Assembly (NCBI RefSeq): GCF_003852315.1
Contig: NZ_CP027762.1
Coordinates: 682,001-746,000 of the forward strand
DNA from: Pseudomonas sp. LBUM920
Lineage (GTDB): Bacteria; Pseudomonadota; Gammaproteobacteria; Pseudomonadales; Pseudomonadaceae
Length of the DNA: 64,000 bases
Reading direction: 5' to 3'
The stretch's first letter is position 1. Each line of letters begins with the position of its first letter. Positions 31,872-42,774 of the stretch are shown here, piece by piece. The notes below the pieces were generated by a model. The model did no database searches. It was not told where the DNA came from and saw only the letters and a program-made list of their open reading frames with translations. The position numbers and the translations under genes are program-made.

Positions 31872-33845
31872 TCAAACCCGGAACGCCTGAACCGCCGTGT
31901 TCAGCTGCCCACCCAGCACCAGCAGGTGTTCGCCCTGGCGGCGGCCCTGGCCGATGCGCAGCAGATTATCCTCACCCAGTTGGTGAATCCGCTCGCTGTT
32001 GTCGCGAATCTCACTGACGGCGCCACTCTGCTGCGCGGTCACATCGGCGATGCGCACCGCTGTGTCGGAGATGGTCTGAATTGCCCCGACGATTTCATCC
32101 AGCGCGCCATCCGCCGCCTGGGCTTGCTGGGCGGTGGCCTCAGCGTGTTCGACCTGGGTGCGCATGCCTTGCACTGACTGGTGGGCGGCGGTTTGCAGGC
32201 CGGCGATCAGGCTCTGGATTTCGGCCGTGGCACCGGCGGTGCGTTGCGCCAGCGAGCGGACCTCATCGGCTACCACGGCAAATCCGCGTCCGGCCTCACC
32301 GGCCCGTGCAGCCTCGATGGCGGCATTGAGCGCGAGCAGGTTGGTCTGGTCGGCAATCGCGCGAATCACCGTCAGCACGCCGCCGATGGTGGCAGACTCT
32401 TCGGCGAGTTTTTCGATCATCTGCGCGTTTTGCTGCACCTCGCCCACCAGAGCATGCAGCCCGGTCAGGCTCAGGCCGATCACCCGTTGGCCCTGTTCCA
32501 CGGCCTGGCCTGCACTGCGGCTGGCGCCAGCCGCCTGGCTGGCATCACCGGCGACTTGCTGGATGGTCGCCTCCAGTTCACCCAGCGAATCACGGATCTG
32601 CGCCGTATCGCCGGCCTGGCGCTCAGCGCCGTCGTGCAACCCGCTGCTCAGTTCGGCGAGGGCGCGGCTGCTGCCGGCGACTTCTTCGGCATTGCCGCGA
32701 ATGGTGCCCACCAAGTCCACCAGGTAAGCACGCAGGCGGTTAAGCGAGGCCTCGATGTCGTGGAGTTCACGGTTGGTCTTGCCCAAGGCAATCGACTGGC
32801 TGAAGTCGCCTTCGGCCCAAGTGGACAAGGCCGGTGCGAGGTTGGTCAGTACCCTTGCCAGCCGTCGTTGCAGCGTGTCGATCAGCAGTGCGATGAGCAA
32901 AATCAACCCGATCATCACGCCTTGCATCAGGCGCACTTCGCCCTGGATTCTGGCATGTTGGGCGCGAACAACGGGTTCCAGGCCGGCGATGGCTTGCTGC
33001 ACGGCAGCAATCTTCACATGGGTGCTGTCGGCCAGCGCAGTGCGCAGCTGGATCTGATCGCGAGTGCGCTTGAGTTCGGCAGGGTAGCGGGTCAGCAGGC
33101 TGTTGAGTTCGCGTTTGAGGTCCACGCCGGTGTCCTGCACTTCGGCTTTTTCGCTGCTTTCCAGGCCCAGCATGGCGGAGAAATCATCCGCGCTGGACTC
33201 GGCGCTGGCCTTTACGCCCAGCAGCGGTAACTGCGCCAACAGGTCGGCCTGCGTGCGGATGCTGGCAACTTCGCGCTCGACTTCATCGGCCAGCTCTGCG
33301 CGCCCGCTGCTCACCAGCTTGTCGCGGGCCAGTGACAGTTTGCCCAAGTGCTGGGACGCGGCCAGCAGCGGCGGCAAGTAGCGTGCAGCGTCGGGTGAAG
33401 TGACGCCCGTGGCGTACTGGCTCAACTGTTCCAGATTCGCGCCCAGCTCACGTTCGGCTTGCAGCAGCAGCGCTTGTGGGTCGCCGGCCAGTTTGCCGGC
33501 GGCCAGCAGGTCGGTTTTGCTGAAGGTGTCCAGTTCGACCAGGCTGGGGCGCAGGTTCTGCGCGAGGTCCGCCGGCAGTTCATCGAGGTGCTGCAGGAGG
33601 TTTTCCAGGCTCTGACCGGCACTGCTCAAACGCAACGCGTCGCCGCTGGCCAGGTAGTCGTCGATATTGCGCGCGGCCTGATTCTGAAACGCCTGCGACA
33701 GGCCCAGGTAGCGCTCCATCAGCAAATAAGGCCGTTCCAGTGCGCGTTGCGACCACCATAGCGTCGCCCCGAGCGCCAGGCACACGGCCACCAGCAGAAG
33801 GGTATTTAAATTGGTCAGCAGCTTCAGGCGCATGCGTGGTTTCAA
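31872..33845 (-). CDS. Methyl-accepting chemotaxis protein (CtpL position)
   Basis: 657 residues. TM1 (about 10-30), a large helical periplasmic sensor domain (about 31-310), TM2 (about 310-328), HAMP-like linker, and the signalling domain with the hairpin tip VIRAIADQTNLLALNAAIEAARAGE near 505-530. It relays ligand binding to CheA/CheW. From memory, its position upstream of gcbA corresponds to P. aeruginosa CtpL (PA4844), a phosphate/catechol transducer. The sensor domain is too variable to assign a ligand by eye. Confidence 0.9.
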   Translation of the reverse strand: MKPRMRLKLLTNLNTLLLVAVCLALGATLWWSQRALERPYLLMERYLGLSQAFQNQAARNIDDYLASGDALRLSSAGQSLENLLQHLDELPADLAQNLRPSLVELDTFSKTDLLAAGKLAGDPQALLLQAERELGANLEQLSQYATGVTSPDAARYLPPLLAASQHLGKLSLARDKLVSSGRAELADEVEREVASIRTQADLLAQLPLLGVKASAESSADDFSAMLGLESSEKAEVQDTGVDLKRELNSLLTRYPAELKRTRDQIQLRTALADSTHVKIAAVQQAIAGLEPVVRAQHARIQGEVRLMQGVMIGLILLIALLIDTLQRRLARVLTNLAPALSTWAEGDFSQSIALGKTNRELHDIEASLNRLRAYLVDLVGTIRGNAEEVAGSSRALAELSSGLHDGAERQAGDTAQIRDSLGELEATIQQVAGDASQAAGASRSAGQAVEQGQRVIGLSLTGLHALVGEVQQNAQMIEKLAEESATIGGVLTVIRAIADQTNLLALNAAIEAARAGEAGRGFAVVADEVRSLAQRTAGATAEIQSLIAGLQTAAHQSVQGMRTQVEHAEATAQQAQAADGALDEIVGAIQTISDTAVRIADVTAQQSGAVSEIRDNSERIHQLGEDNLLRIGQGRRQGEHLLVLGGQLNTAVQAFRV

Positions 33846-33886
33846 CCGACAGCAAAAGATAAGTGCCTGAAGTTATTGCGTTTCCA

Positions 33887-35557
33887 TTACAGAGTTATGA
33901 CGGAATCGGTGGATTCCGGTGAAAAGATGGCACTTTGCTTTGATGTGCGCGCAGCCTGCACGCGGTTACGCCCGGCGTCCTTGGCGCGGTACAGCGCCTC
34001 GTCTGCCTGAGCGGCCATCATCAAGCTGTCGGAACCGTCGCACAGCTCCACCAGCCCGGCGCTGAAGGTGCACCACAAATCCTGCGGCTGGGCCGGGTAG
34101 TGAATTTCGGCAAACCGCCCACGGATTTCGTCCAGCACTTTGCAGGCCGATTCCAGGTCGGTGTCGGGCATCACGATGGCAAATTCTTCACCGCCGTAGC
34201 GGCCGATGTAGTCGGTCTTGCGCAAGCGCTGCTTGAGAAACAGCGCCAGGCTCTTGATCACGCGGTCGCCCATGGGGTGGCCGTGACTGTCGTTGACCCG
34301 CTTGAAGTGGTCAATGTCGAGCATGGCAAAGCTCAGCGGCTTGTTCTCGCGGCGCGCGCGAAAGCTGCAGTCTTCCAGCAGTTGCAGAATATGGGTGTGG
34401 TTGTACAGCCCGGTCAGGCTGTCGCGCACCATCCGTGCTTTAAGGTTGCGTGCACGCGCCGCGCGGTTGCGCACGGTGGTGATCAGGTGGCGCGGTTTGA
34501 TCGGCTTGGTGAGGAAGTCGTCGCCGCCTTCGCTCATGGCGTCCAGTTGCTTGTCAAGGTCGTCTTCGGCCGACAGGTAAATGATCGGCACGCTGACGTA
34601 ACGGTCATTGTGGCGGATCACTTTGGCCAGTTCGGTGCCGGTGCAGGCGGGCATGTACATGTCGAGGATGATCAGGTCCGGCTGGAAGTCCGCCAGTTCG
34701 GCCATCGCCTGGATCGGCTCGATCAAGGTGCGCGTGACGATCCCGGCGCTGTTGAGCAGGCGCTCGGTGTGCAGCGCCTGGGCGCGTGAGTCGTCGATGA
34801 TCAGCACCTTATAGGGCTCGTACTGCGCGACGCAGGTCAGCACCTCGATCTTTTCCAGCAGGCTTGAGGCCTCAAGCGTGCCAGTGAGAAATTCCTGGCC
34901 GCCGGCGCGCACGGCAGCCAGGCGCGTCGGGGTGTCGGTTTCGTGCAGGCTGAAAAACAGCAGCGGCAGCTTTTGCTCCAGGCCTTCCTGAGCTTCGGCG
35001 GCGAGCTTGAGGCCCAGGCCTGCGCCGCAGAAATCCACATCCATCACGATGGCCGACGGCAGGCGCTCGGCCAGCGACGCGCGAAAGGCTGCCACGCTGT
35101 CCAGGGACTGGGCGCTCATGCCAAAGAATTCAAGCTGCTTGGCCAGGCGCTCGGCGCGGTCGTGATCGGCCAGCATCACGTAGATCGGCTTGCGCATGGG
35201 GGGCAGGAAAGTTTGTTCCAACTGGTCGCCCTGGCGCAGGCCGGTGCGGGACAGGCGCTGCATCAGGCGGTTGAGCTCGGTGATCACCTGGCTGCTCAGG
35301 CGGCCGCGATTTTCATCCACCGCCTTGAGGGACTCGCCGATGTGCCGCGCCAGTTGGCCGTGTTCCGGCTGCTCGAAACGCTCGGCAAAGCGCAGCAGGC
35401 GCAGGTTGGCTTCGCTGAGTTCGGACAGATCGGTGTTCGACCATTCGCTGCGTTGCAGGCGTTGCCAGATCTCAAGAATTTGACGTGCCTGATGAATTAC
35501 CCGCTGGGCAAAATGGTGCTTGAGACGCTCACGGCTGGGGTCTTCTGGCTCGGTCAT
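33887..35557 (-). CDS. gcbA: Diguanylate cyclase GcbA (REC-REC-GGDEF)
   Basis: 556 residues. An N-terminal helical segment, a degenerate receiver domain (about 125-245, DVDFCG instead of a clean phospho-site), a canonical receiver (VLIIDDSRAQ near 250, Asp in IILDMYMPA near 298, KPI near 348), then GGDEF. The active site is GGEEF (455-459), and an intact product-inhibition I-site RKTD lies five residues before it, so it should make c-di-GMP with feedback control. GcbA promotes biofilm initiation in P. fluorescens. It is read towards the chemoreceptor gene, with about 40 nt between them. Confidence 0.9.
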   Translation of the reverse strand: MTEPEDPSRERLKHHFAQRVIHQARQILEIWQRLQRSEWSNTDLSELSEANLRLLRFAERFEQPEHGQLARHIGESLKAVDENRGRLSSQVITELNRLMQRLSRTGLRQGDQLEQTFLPPMRKPIYVMLADHDRAERLAKQLEFFGMSAQSLDSVAAFRASLAERLPSAIVMDVDFCGAGLGLKLAAEAQEGLEQKLPLLFFSLHETDTPTRLAAVRAGGQEFLTGTLEASSLLEKIEVLTCVAQYEPYKVLIIDDSRAQALHTERLLNSAGIVTRTLIEPIQAMAELADFQPDLIILDMYMPACTGTELAKVIRHNDRYVSVPIIYLSAEDDLDKQLDAMSEGGDDFLTKPIKPRHLITTVRNRAARARNLKARMVRDSLTGLYNHTHILQLLEDCSFRARRENKPLSFAMLDIDHFKRVNDSHGHPMGDRVIKSLALFLKQRLRKTDYIGRYGGEEFAIVMPDTDLESACKVLDEIRGRFAEIHYPAQPQDLWCTFSAGLVELCDGSDSLMMAAQADEALYRAKDAGRNRVQAARTSKQSAIFSPESTDSVITL

Positions 35558-35856
35558 ATCCTGACTACTAGTTAGGGTGCATGCTGAGGTCGACTGATGG
35601 CTCTATGCTAGCACCTCTTTTCTCCCACATGAGTGTCATACGTCAATTAAGTAGCAGTCTGGGCCATTCAGTTTTTGACCTGATGGTCGCGCTGCGTAAA
35701 AAGCGTGCTTCATTTATAGTCGAACATCCCCTGTGCGCCACTTTCGGTTAAAAGCCCCGCGCCGATGGGCACGATGGGTTAGGGTTGTGGTCGGAGTGTT
35801 TGAACGCACCCGGACAAATGACGTGCATGAACTCAAGTGATTGAAAGGATATCGCC
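35558..35856. other. Divergent promoter region between gcbA and the DUF2333 gene
   Basis: A 299-nt non-coding gap between divergent genes. It is more AT-rich than its surroundings and must carry both promoters. I see no REP and no confident operator or ORF in it. Confidence 0.5.
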
Positions 35857-36924
35857 ATGCTGGACTGGAAAAACCGCGCAGGCAGTGCCAAAGGCCCCGC
35901 CCCTGAGCCCAAGTCGGCCAACCGTAGTTACTTTCGCAACCTGCTGATGAGCAAAGCCTTGCTCAGCGTGCTGGGTTTGTACCTGTTGGTCACCGGCGCC
36001 CTGGGTTGGTACTGGAGCGAAGAGCCGGCGCTGTTCCCGGTCCAGCAAAATGCCCAGCTTGCCGCCGAGAAGGAAGGCAAGCAGATGGTGGTGGGCTACA
36101 CCACTGTCGAAACCCTCAAGACCGTGGTCGGCACCTTGCTGAACAAGCCTGGTGGCTACATTTCCAACGACCGTTTCCCGCCGGGCCTGTGGATGGACAA
36201 CATGCCGAGCTGGGAATACGGCGTGCTGGTGCAGGTGCGTGACCTGACCCGTGCCCTGCGTAAAGACTTCGCCCGTTCCCAGTCGCAGTCGGCCGAAGAC
36301 GCTGACTTGGCCAAGGCCGAGCCGCGTTTCAACTTCGATAACAAGAGCTGGGTGCTGCCTTCCAGCGAGTCGGAGTACCAGGAAGGCATCAATTCCCTGA
36401 GCCGCTATGAAGCGCGCCTGTCGGACCCGAACCAGCGCGGCGCGCTGTTCTACGCGCGTGCCGACAACCTGAACAACTGGCTGGGCGATGTCGCGACCCG
36501 CTTGGGTTCGCTGTCGCAACGCCTGTCGGCCAGTGTTGGCCGGGTGAAACTGAACACCGCACTGAAAACCGAAGCCCTGGCGCCTGGTGAAGTGCCGCAG
36601 GTCGATGAAGAAGTGGTGGAAACCCCATGGATGCAGATCGACAACGTGTTCTACGAGGCTCGTGGCCAGGCCTGGGCCTTGTCCCACCTGCTGCGCGCCA
36701 TCGAAGTCGACTTTGCCGACGTGCTGGCCAAGAAAAACGCCACCGTCAGCGTGCGCCAGATCATTCGTGAGCTGGAGGCCTCGCAGGAGCCGGTGTGGAG
36801 CCCTATGATTCTGAACGGCAGTGGCTTTGGCATCCTCGCCAACCACTCGCTGGTCATGGCCAACTATATTTCCCGGGCAAACGCTGCAGTGATCGACTTG
36901 CGTCAGCTCCTCAACCAGGGGTGA
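35857..36924 (+). CDS. DUF2333 family protein
   Basis: 355 residues, a conserved proteobacterial family of unknown function. A cytoplasmic basic N-terminus precedes one TM helix (LLSVLGLYLLVTGALGWYW, about 32-52) and a large periplasmic, mostly helical domain. From memory it is the PA4842 orthologue. Its stop shares bases with the NUDIX start (TGATG), so the two are coupled. Confidence 0.88.
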   Translation: MLDWKNRAGSAKGPAPEPKSANRSYFRNLLMSKALLSVLGLYLLVTGALGWYWSEEPALFPVQQNAQLAAEKEGKQMVVGYTTVETLKTVVGTLLNKPGGYISNDRFPPGLWMDNMPSWEYGVLVQVRDLTRALRKDFARSQSQSAEDADLAKAEPRFNFDNKSWVLPSSESEYQEGINSLSRYEARLSDPNQRGALFYARADNLNNWLGDVATRLGSLSQRLSASVGRVKLNTALKTEALAPGEVPQVDEEVVETPWMQIDNVFYEARGQAWALSHLLRAIEVDFADVLAKKNATVSVRQIIRELEASQEPVWSPMILNGSGFGILANHSLVMANYISRANAAVIDLRQLLNQG

Positions 36925-37463
36925 TGATGGACGCTACTCAAAAGGAGGCCGCGCACCGCGCGGCCTCCGACGCTGAACTGATCGCCTGGGTTGATGAGCA
37001 TGACAACCTGCTCGGTACCCTGGTGCGATCCGACCTGCGCCGACGTGGCCTGATCGGCCGTTGCACCTTTATCTTCCTGTTCAATTCTGCCGGTGAGTTG
37101 TGTGTGCATCGGCGCACCCTGAGCAAAGCGATGTACCCGGGTTTCTGGGACACCGCAGCGGGCGGCATGGTGGCGGCCGGTGAGAGCTACGCCGATTCGG
37201 CGGTCCGTGAGCTGCAAGAAGAGCTCGGCGTTGCGGGCGTGGCGCTGGTCGAGCATGACCATTTCTACTTTGAGGATGGCGACAGCCGGCTCTGGTGCAA
37301 ATCCTACTCTGCTGTCTGGGATGGCCCGTTGCGCCTGCAACCGGAAGAGGTGATGGAAGCGCGGTTTTTGCCCATTGACATTGTCCTGCAGGAAGCTGAA
37401 CAAAAGCCTTACTGCCCGGACGCTCAAGAGGGCTTGCGGCGCTATCTGGCCTTGCGTCGCTAA
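36924..37463 (+). CDS. NUDIX hydrolase
   Basis: 179 residues with a full Nudix box (GGMVAAGESYADSAVRELQEELG, residues about 80-102), so it is a Mg-dependent pyrophosphohydrolase of unassigned substrate. The N-terminal ELIAWVDEHDNLLG and the His-Arg-Arg before the box resemble IPP isomerase-like/YfcD Nudix enzymes. The start is one of two adjacent ATGs at 36924/36927 overlapping the DUF2333 stop. Confidence 0.9.
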   Translation: MMDATQKEAAHRAASDAELIAWVDEHDNLLGTLVRSDLRRRGLIGRCTFIFLFNSAGELCVHRRTLSKAMYPGFWDTAAGGMVAAGESYADSAVRELQEELGVAGVALVEHDHFYFEDGDSRLWCKSYSAVWDGPLRLQPEEVMEARFLPIDIVLQEAEQKPYCPDAQEGLRRYLALRR

Positions 37464-37645
37464 AGTTGCATAAATTGGCGCTATTTGGCTCTTAGCAAGC
37501 CGGCTTTTTGCCGTTACACTGCGCGACTTTTCACCCGAACCACCTTTGCGGTTCGGTAGCGCTGCCCCTGCCTGAGTGGGGCTTCGCGGTCGGTAATGCT
37601 CCTGGTGAGCGCCGATCAGTCTTTGTCCTCCCAAGAGGATTGCCG

Positions 37646-38017
37646 GTGGCCAAAAAAGCCGCATCCTTCGCCGCCCTTGGTGGCCTGGTATTTTCCACCG
37701 ACGCAGGTCGACACTGCCCGGACTGTCGTCAGCCCGTGGATTCGTGCACCTGCAAACAGACCCTGATCCCTGAAGGCGACGGTATTGCGCGCGTGCGACG
37801 CGAGAGCAAAGGCCGTGGCGGCAAGACGGTGACCACCATCACCGGCGTGCCGCTGGCCGAAGATGCCCTGAAGGAACTGGCTACCACGCTGAAAAAGCGC
37901 TGTGGCACCGGTGGCGCGTTGAAAGACGGCGTTATCGAGATCCAGGGCGATCACGTCGAGTTGCTGTTGGCCGAGCTGATCAAGCTGGGTTACAAGGCGA
38001 AGAAATCCGGCGGCTAG
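37646..38017 (+). CDS. Translation initiation factor Sui1/YciH
   Basis: A 123-residue SUI1-fold protein. It has a short Cys-rich N-terminal part (HCPDCRQPVDSCTC), then the SUI1 domain (VRRESKGRGGKTVTTITGV ... IEIQGDHVELLLAELIKLGYKAK). Bacterial members are thought to modulate start-codon selection. The start is GTG at 37646, supported by AGAGGA 8 nt upstream; the upstream open frame lacks support. Confidence 0.9.
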   Translation: MAKKAASFAALGGLVFSTDAGRHCPDCRQPVDSCTCKQTLIPEGDGIARVRRESKGRGGKTVTTITGVPLAEDALKELATTLKKRCGTGGALKDGVIEIQGDHVELLLAELIKLGYKAKKSGG

Positions 38018-38019
38018 CA

Positions 38020-38091
38020 GCCTCTGTGAAACCCACCCCGATCGCCGGTTTGCTGAACGCGAACTGTCGTCTCCATGGTTTTCACAGAGCC
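38020..38091 (+). ncRNA. Large imperfect stem-loop between sui1 and speA
   Basis: 16-nt arms at 38020-38035 (GCCTCTGTGAAACCCA) and 38076-38091 (TGGTTTTCACAGAGCC) pair at 14 of 16 positions around a 40-nt loop. No T-run follows. It could be the sui1 transcript end or a structured leader; type is tentative. Confidence 0.3.
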
Positions 38092-38230
38092 TGTTCCTGA
38101 CCGGTGTCTAAACTCTGTCCTGCGAGTGGGGTCTACCTTCCTTACAGGCAAATCGTCATTTTCATTCTTTAGACTTCGCCAGCCTTACAAGAAGGGTGTG
38201 GTGATCTTCGACTTTATATAGGGGACTTCG

Positions 38231-40144
<1,914 letters not shown>

Positions 40145-40166
40145 TCTAAGCTGATAGCAATCTAAT

Positions 40167-40255
40167 GTGGGAGCGGGCTTGCTCGCGAAAAGCGGTACAT
40201 CAGTCACACATGTGTTAACTGACCCACCGCCTTCGCGAGCAAGCCCGCTCCCACA
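40167..40255. repeat. REPIN-type inverted repeat
   Basis: Arms GTGGGAGCGGGCTTGCTCGC and GCGAGCAAGCCCGCTCCCAC, between speA and the esterase gene. Confidence 0.9.
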
Positions 40256-40299
40256 TTTAAATCTTCATTTGGCAGTGCCTTGCATGTGGGGTCTGAACG

Positions 40300-41193
40300 A
40301 TGTCGAGCAAATGGCTGCAAGCCTTCACCCTGGCATTCGCCGCATTCCTGGCGGCCTGCTCCCCCATCAAAGTGCTCAACGCACTCACGCCCTCCAGCAC
40401 CTTTACCAAAACCGCCTCCATTGCCTACGGCGATGACCCGCGCCAAACACTCGATGTCTACCGTCCGATCAAGGCATTGCCCAACACCCCGGTCGTGGTG
40501 TTTTTCTACGGCGGCAGCTGGAACAGCGGCGCCAAGGATGACTACGGTTTTGTCGGCGAGGCTCTGGCCTCACGCGGCATTGTGGTGGTGATCGCCGACT
40601 ACCGGCTCTACCCGCAAGTGCGCTACCCCTCGTTTCTGCAGGACAACGCCCAGGCCGTCGCCTGGACTTATCAACACATCGCCGACTACGGCGCTGACCC
40701 CAGGCAGCTGTACCTGATGGGGCACAGCTCCGGCGCCTACAACGCGTCGATGCTGGCGCTGGATCCGCGCTGGCTTAAAGCAGTGAACCTGTCGCCCACA
40801 ATGCTGAAGGGCTGGATCGGCCTGGCCGGGCCGTACGACTTCCTGCCGATTGAAAACCCTGACGTGAAGCCGGTGTTTTTCTTTCCTGACTCACCGCCGG
40901 ATTCCCAGCCGATCAACCATGTCAGCCACGCTGCGCCGCCGAGTCTGTTGATCGCGTCGGTGAGCGACACGCTGGTCAACCCCACGCGCAACACCGGTGG
41001 GTTGGCGAAAAAACTGCGCACAGCGGATGTACCGGTTGAAGTGTTTTACTTCACCAAGACCAGCCACGCGACACTGGTGGCGTCTATCGCTCGGCCCTTA
41101 CGCTGGCTGGCGCCGGTATTGGACCGCGTCACGGCCTTTATCCAAGCCACTGATTCTGCCGATTCAAGCGCCAGGCAATCGCCCACAAAGTAA
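40300..41193 (+). CDS. Alpha/beta hydrolase (esterase-like) lipoprotein
   Basis: 297 residues. A lipoprotein signal ends in the lipobox LAAC (Cys20), so it is probably membrane-anchored in the periplasm. The fold is carboxylesterase-like: oxyanion region FFYGGSWNSG near 70, nucleophile Ser in GHSSGAY near 148, acidic residue in the SVSDTLVNP region near 228, and His in KTSHATL near 255. The substrate is unknown. Its 3' end overlaps the convergent MATE gene by 56 nt, an unusually long coding overlap. Confidence 0.85.
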   Translation: MSSKWLQAFTLAFAAFLAACSPIKVLNALTPSSTFTKTASIAYGDDPRQTLDVYRPIKALPNTPVVVFFYGGSWNSGAKDDYGFVGEALASRGIVVVIADYRLYPQVRYPSFLQDNAQAVAWTYQHIADYGADPRQLYLMGHSSGAYNASMLALDPRWLKAVNLSPTMLKGWIGLAGPYDFLPIENPDVKPVFFFPDSPPDSQPINHVSHAAPPSLLIASVSDTLVNPTRNTGGLAKKLRTADVPVEVFYFTKTSHATLVASIARPLRWLAPVLDRVTAFIQATDSADSSARQSPTK

Positions 41194-42475
41194 GGCTGCG
41201 CAGGGCCATGAACAGCAGGAAGGTTATCCACAGGCCGTGGTTGCCGTACGGCTGCAGCGCCCAGGCGAAGGGCAGCAGCATCGCCACGGTGAGCAGCATG
41301 CCGTTGCGCATTTCCCGCGCGCGGGTGGCGCCGATAAACAGACCGTCGAGCAAGTAGCTCCACACCGCAATCAACGGCAGCACGGCCAGATACGGCAGGT
41401 AAATGTCGGCGGTTTCGCGCACGTCGGGGATGTCGGTTTGCATGGCGATAAACAAATGGCCGGCAAAGGTGAACAGCAGCGCGAACCCCACACTGGCGAT
41501 CAGTGACCAGCCGCAGGCAACCACCAGCGAACGGCGCAGCGCCTGCCGATCATGGGCGCCGATGGCATGCCCGCACAGGGCTTCGACGGCATGGGCCAGG
41601 CCGTCCAGGGCATGGGCGGTCAGCAGCAGGCCATTGAGCAGCAGCGCGTTGGCTGCCACGGTGGCGTCGCCCAGGCGCGCGCCTTGCACCGTGATCATGA
41701 AAAACACCGATTGCAGGGCGAGGCTGCGGATGAAAATGTCGCGATTCACCGCCAGCAACGGGCGCCAGCTTTGCCAAACTTTGAGCGCGGCCCAGGCGAT
41801 ATGCCCAGGGTAGACGCGCAGGGCGTTTTGCGTCAGGGCCAGGCCGAGCAGGGCGCCGGTCCATTCGGCAATGACTGACGCACGTGCGGAGCCGACCACG
41901 CCCCACTCCAGGCCGAGAACGAACCACAGGTTCAAAGCGATGTTGACCAGGTTGGTGGTCAACAGAATCGCCAGCGGCGCGCGGGCGTTTTGCGTCCCCA
42001 GGAACCAGCCCACCAACGCGTAGCTGGCCAGGGCGGCGGGCAGGCCGAACAGGCGCGTGTGGAAAAACTCGCGGGTCAGCTGATTGAGTTCGGGAGAGGG
42101 TTGCATCCACTCCAACGCCAGGTGGCTCAGCGGAATGCCGACGGTGCCCAGCAACATCGCCAACCCCAGTGCCAGCAGCAGGCCTTGCAGCAGGATTTGC
42201 CGCAGCGCCGCGCCGTCATTGCGCCCGGCGGCCTGGGCAGCGAACCCGGTGGAGCCCATGCGCAGAAAGCCCATGGCCCAGGCGAGGAAGGTGTACAGGC
42301 TGGCACCGACGGCCACGGCGCCCAACTGGTGGGCGTGGGGCAGGTGGCCGATGACCATGCTGTCGACCAGGGCCACCAGCGGCACCGAAATATTTGACAG
42401 GATCATCGGCGCGGCCAGCGCCCAGACGCGACGGTGGGTGGGGCGGTGGCGCCAGTCGGTGAGCAGGGTAGTCAT
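41138..42475 (-). CDS. MATE family efflux transporter (DinF-like)
   Basis: 445 residues, 12 predicted TM helices in two homologous halves (APMILSNISVPLVALVDSMVIGHL in the first half). This is typical of the DinF branch of MATE Na+/H+-coupled drug exporters. The start at 42475 follows GGAGCC; the longer frame reads through a REPIN and is rejected. The last 56 nt lie opposite the end of the esterase gene. Confidence 0.9.
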   Translation of the reverse strand: MTTLLTDWRHRPTHRRVWALAAPMILSNISVPLVALVDSMVIGHLPHAHQLGAVAVGASLYTFLAWAMGFLRMGSTGFAAQAAGRNDGAALRQILLQGLLLALGLAMLLGTVGIPLSHLALEWMQPSPELNQLTREFFHTRLFGLPAALASYALVGWFLGTQNARAPLAILLTTNLVNIALNLWFVLGLEWGVVGSARASVIAEWTGALLGLALTQNALRVYPGHIAWAALKVWQSWRPLLAVNRDIFIRSLALQSVFFMITVQGARLGDATVAANALLLNGLLLTAHALDGLAHAVEALCGHAIGAHDRQALRRSLVVACGWSLIASVGFALLFTFAGHLFIAMQTDIPDVRETADIYLPYLAVLPLIAVWSYLLDGLFIGATRAREMRNGMLLTVAMLLPFAWALQPYGNHGLWITFLLFMALRSLTLWAIAWRLNRQNQWLG

Positions 42476-42533
42476 GGAGGCTCCTTTGGGGGAGCGGTAT
42501 TGTAACTGGCCCCCCGCTGCACCGCAGAACCAA

Positions 42534-42621
42534 TGTGGGAGCGGGCTTGCCTGCGATGGCGGACTGTCAGTCAAAATAGTGATAGCAGACACACCGCTAT
42601 CGCAGGCAAGCCAGCTCCCAC
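42534..42621. repeat. REPIN-type inverted repeat
   Basis: Arms GTGGGAGCGGGCTTGCCTGC and GCAGGCAAGCCAGCTCCCAC, in the 299-nt divergent gap between the MATE gene and the macroglobulin gene. The rest of the gap (42622-42774) is promoter sequence with a TATATA near 42732. Confidence 0.85.
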
Positions 42622-42774
42622 ATTTTGATCTCCAGCAGCTGTGGGATTTGGCTGGGATAAGCGAGGATCAAGAACCAAAGCACCCTCCGTCGGTCAATGT
42701 GACCAGCACCTCATCGGCCCCTCGCAGGCTGATATATAGTTCACCCCTCGGACCCCTCTCACTACGAGTGCCCC

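Noticed and set aside
36795..37463. Longer NUDIX protein starting inside the DUF2333 gene
   Set aside because: The first 43 residues are the DUF2333 gene in another frame; the TGATG junction gives a proper start.
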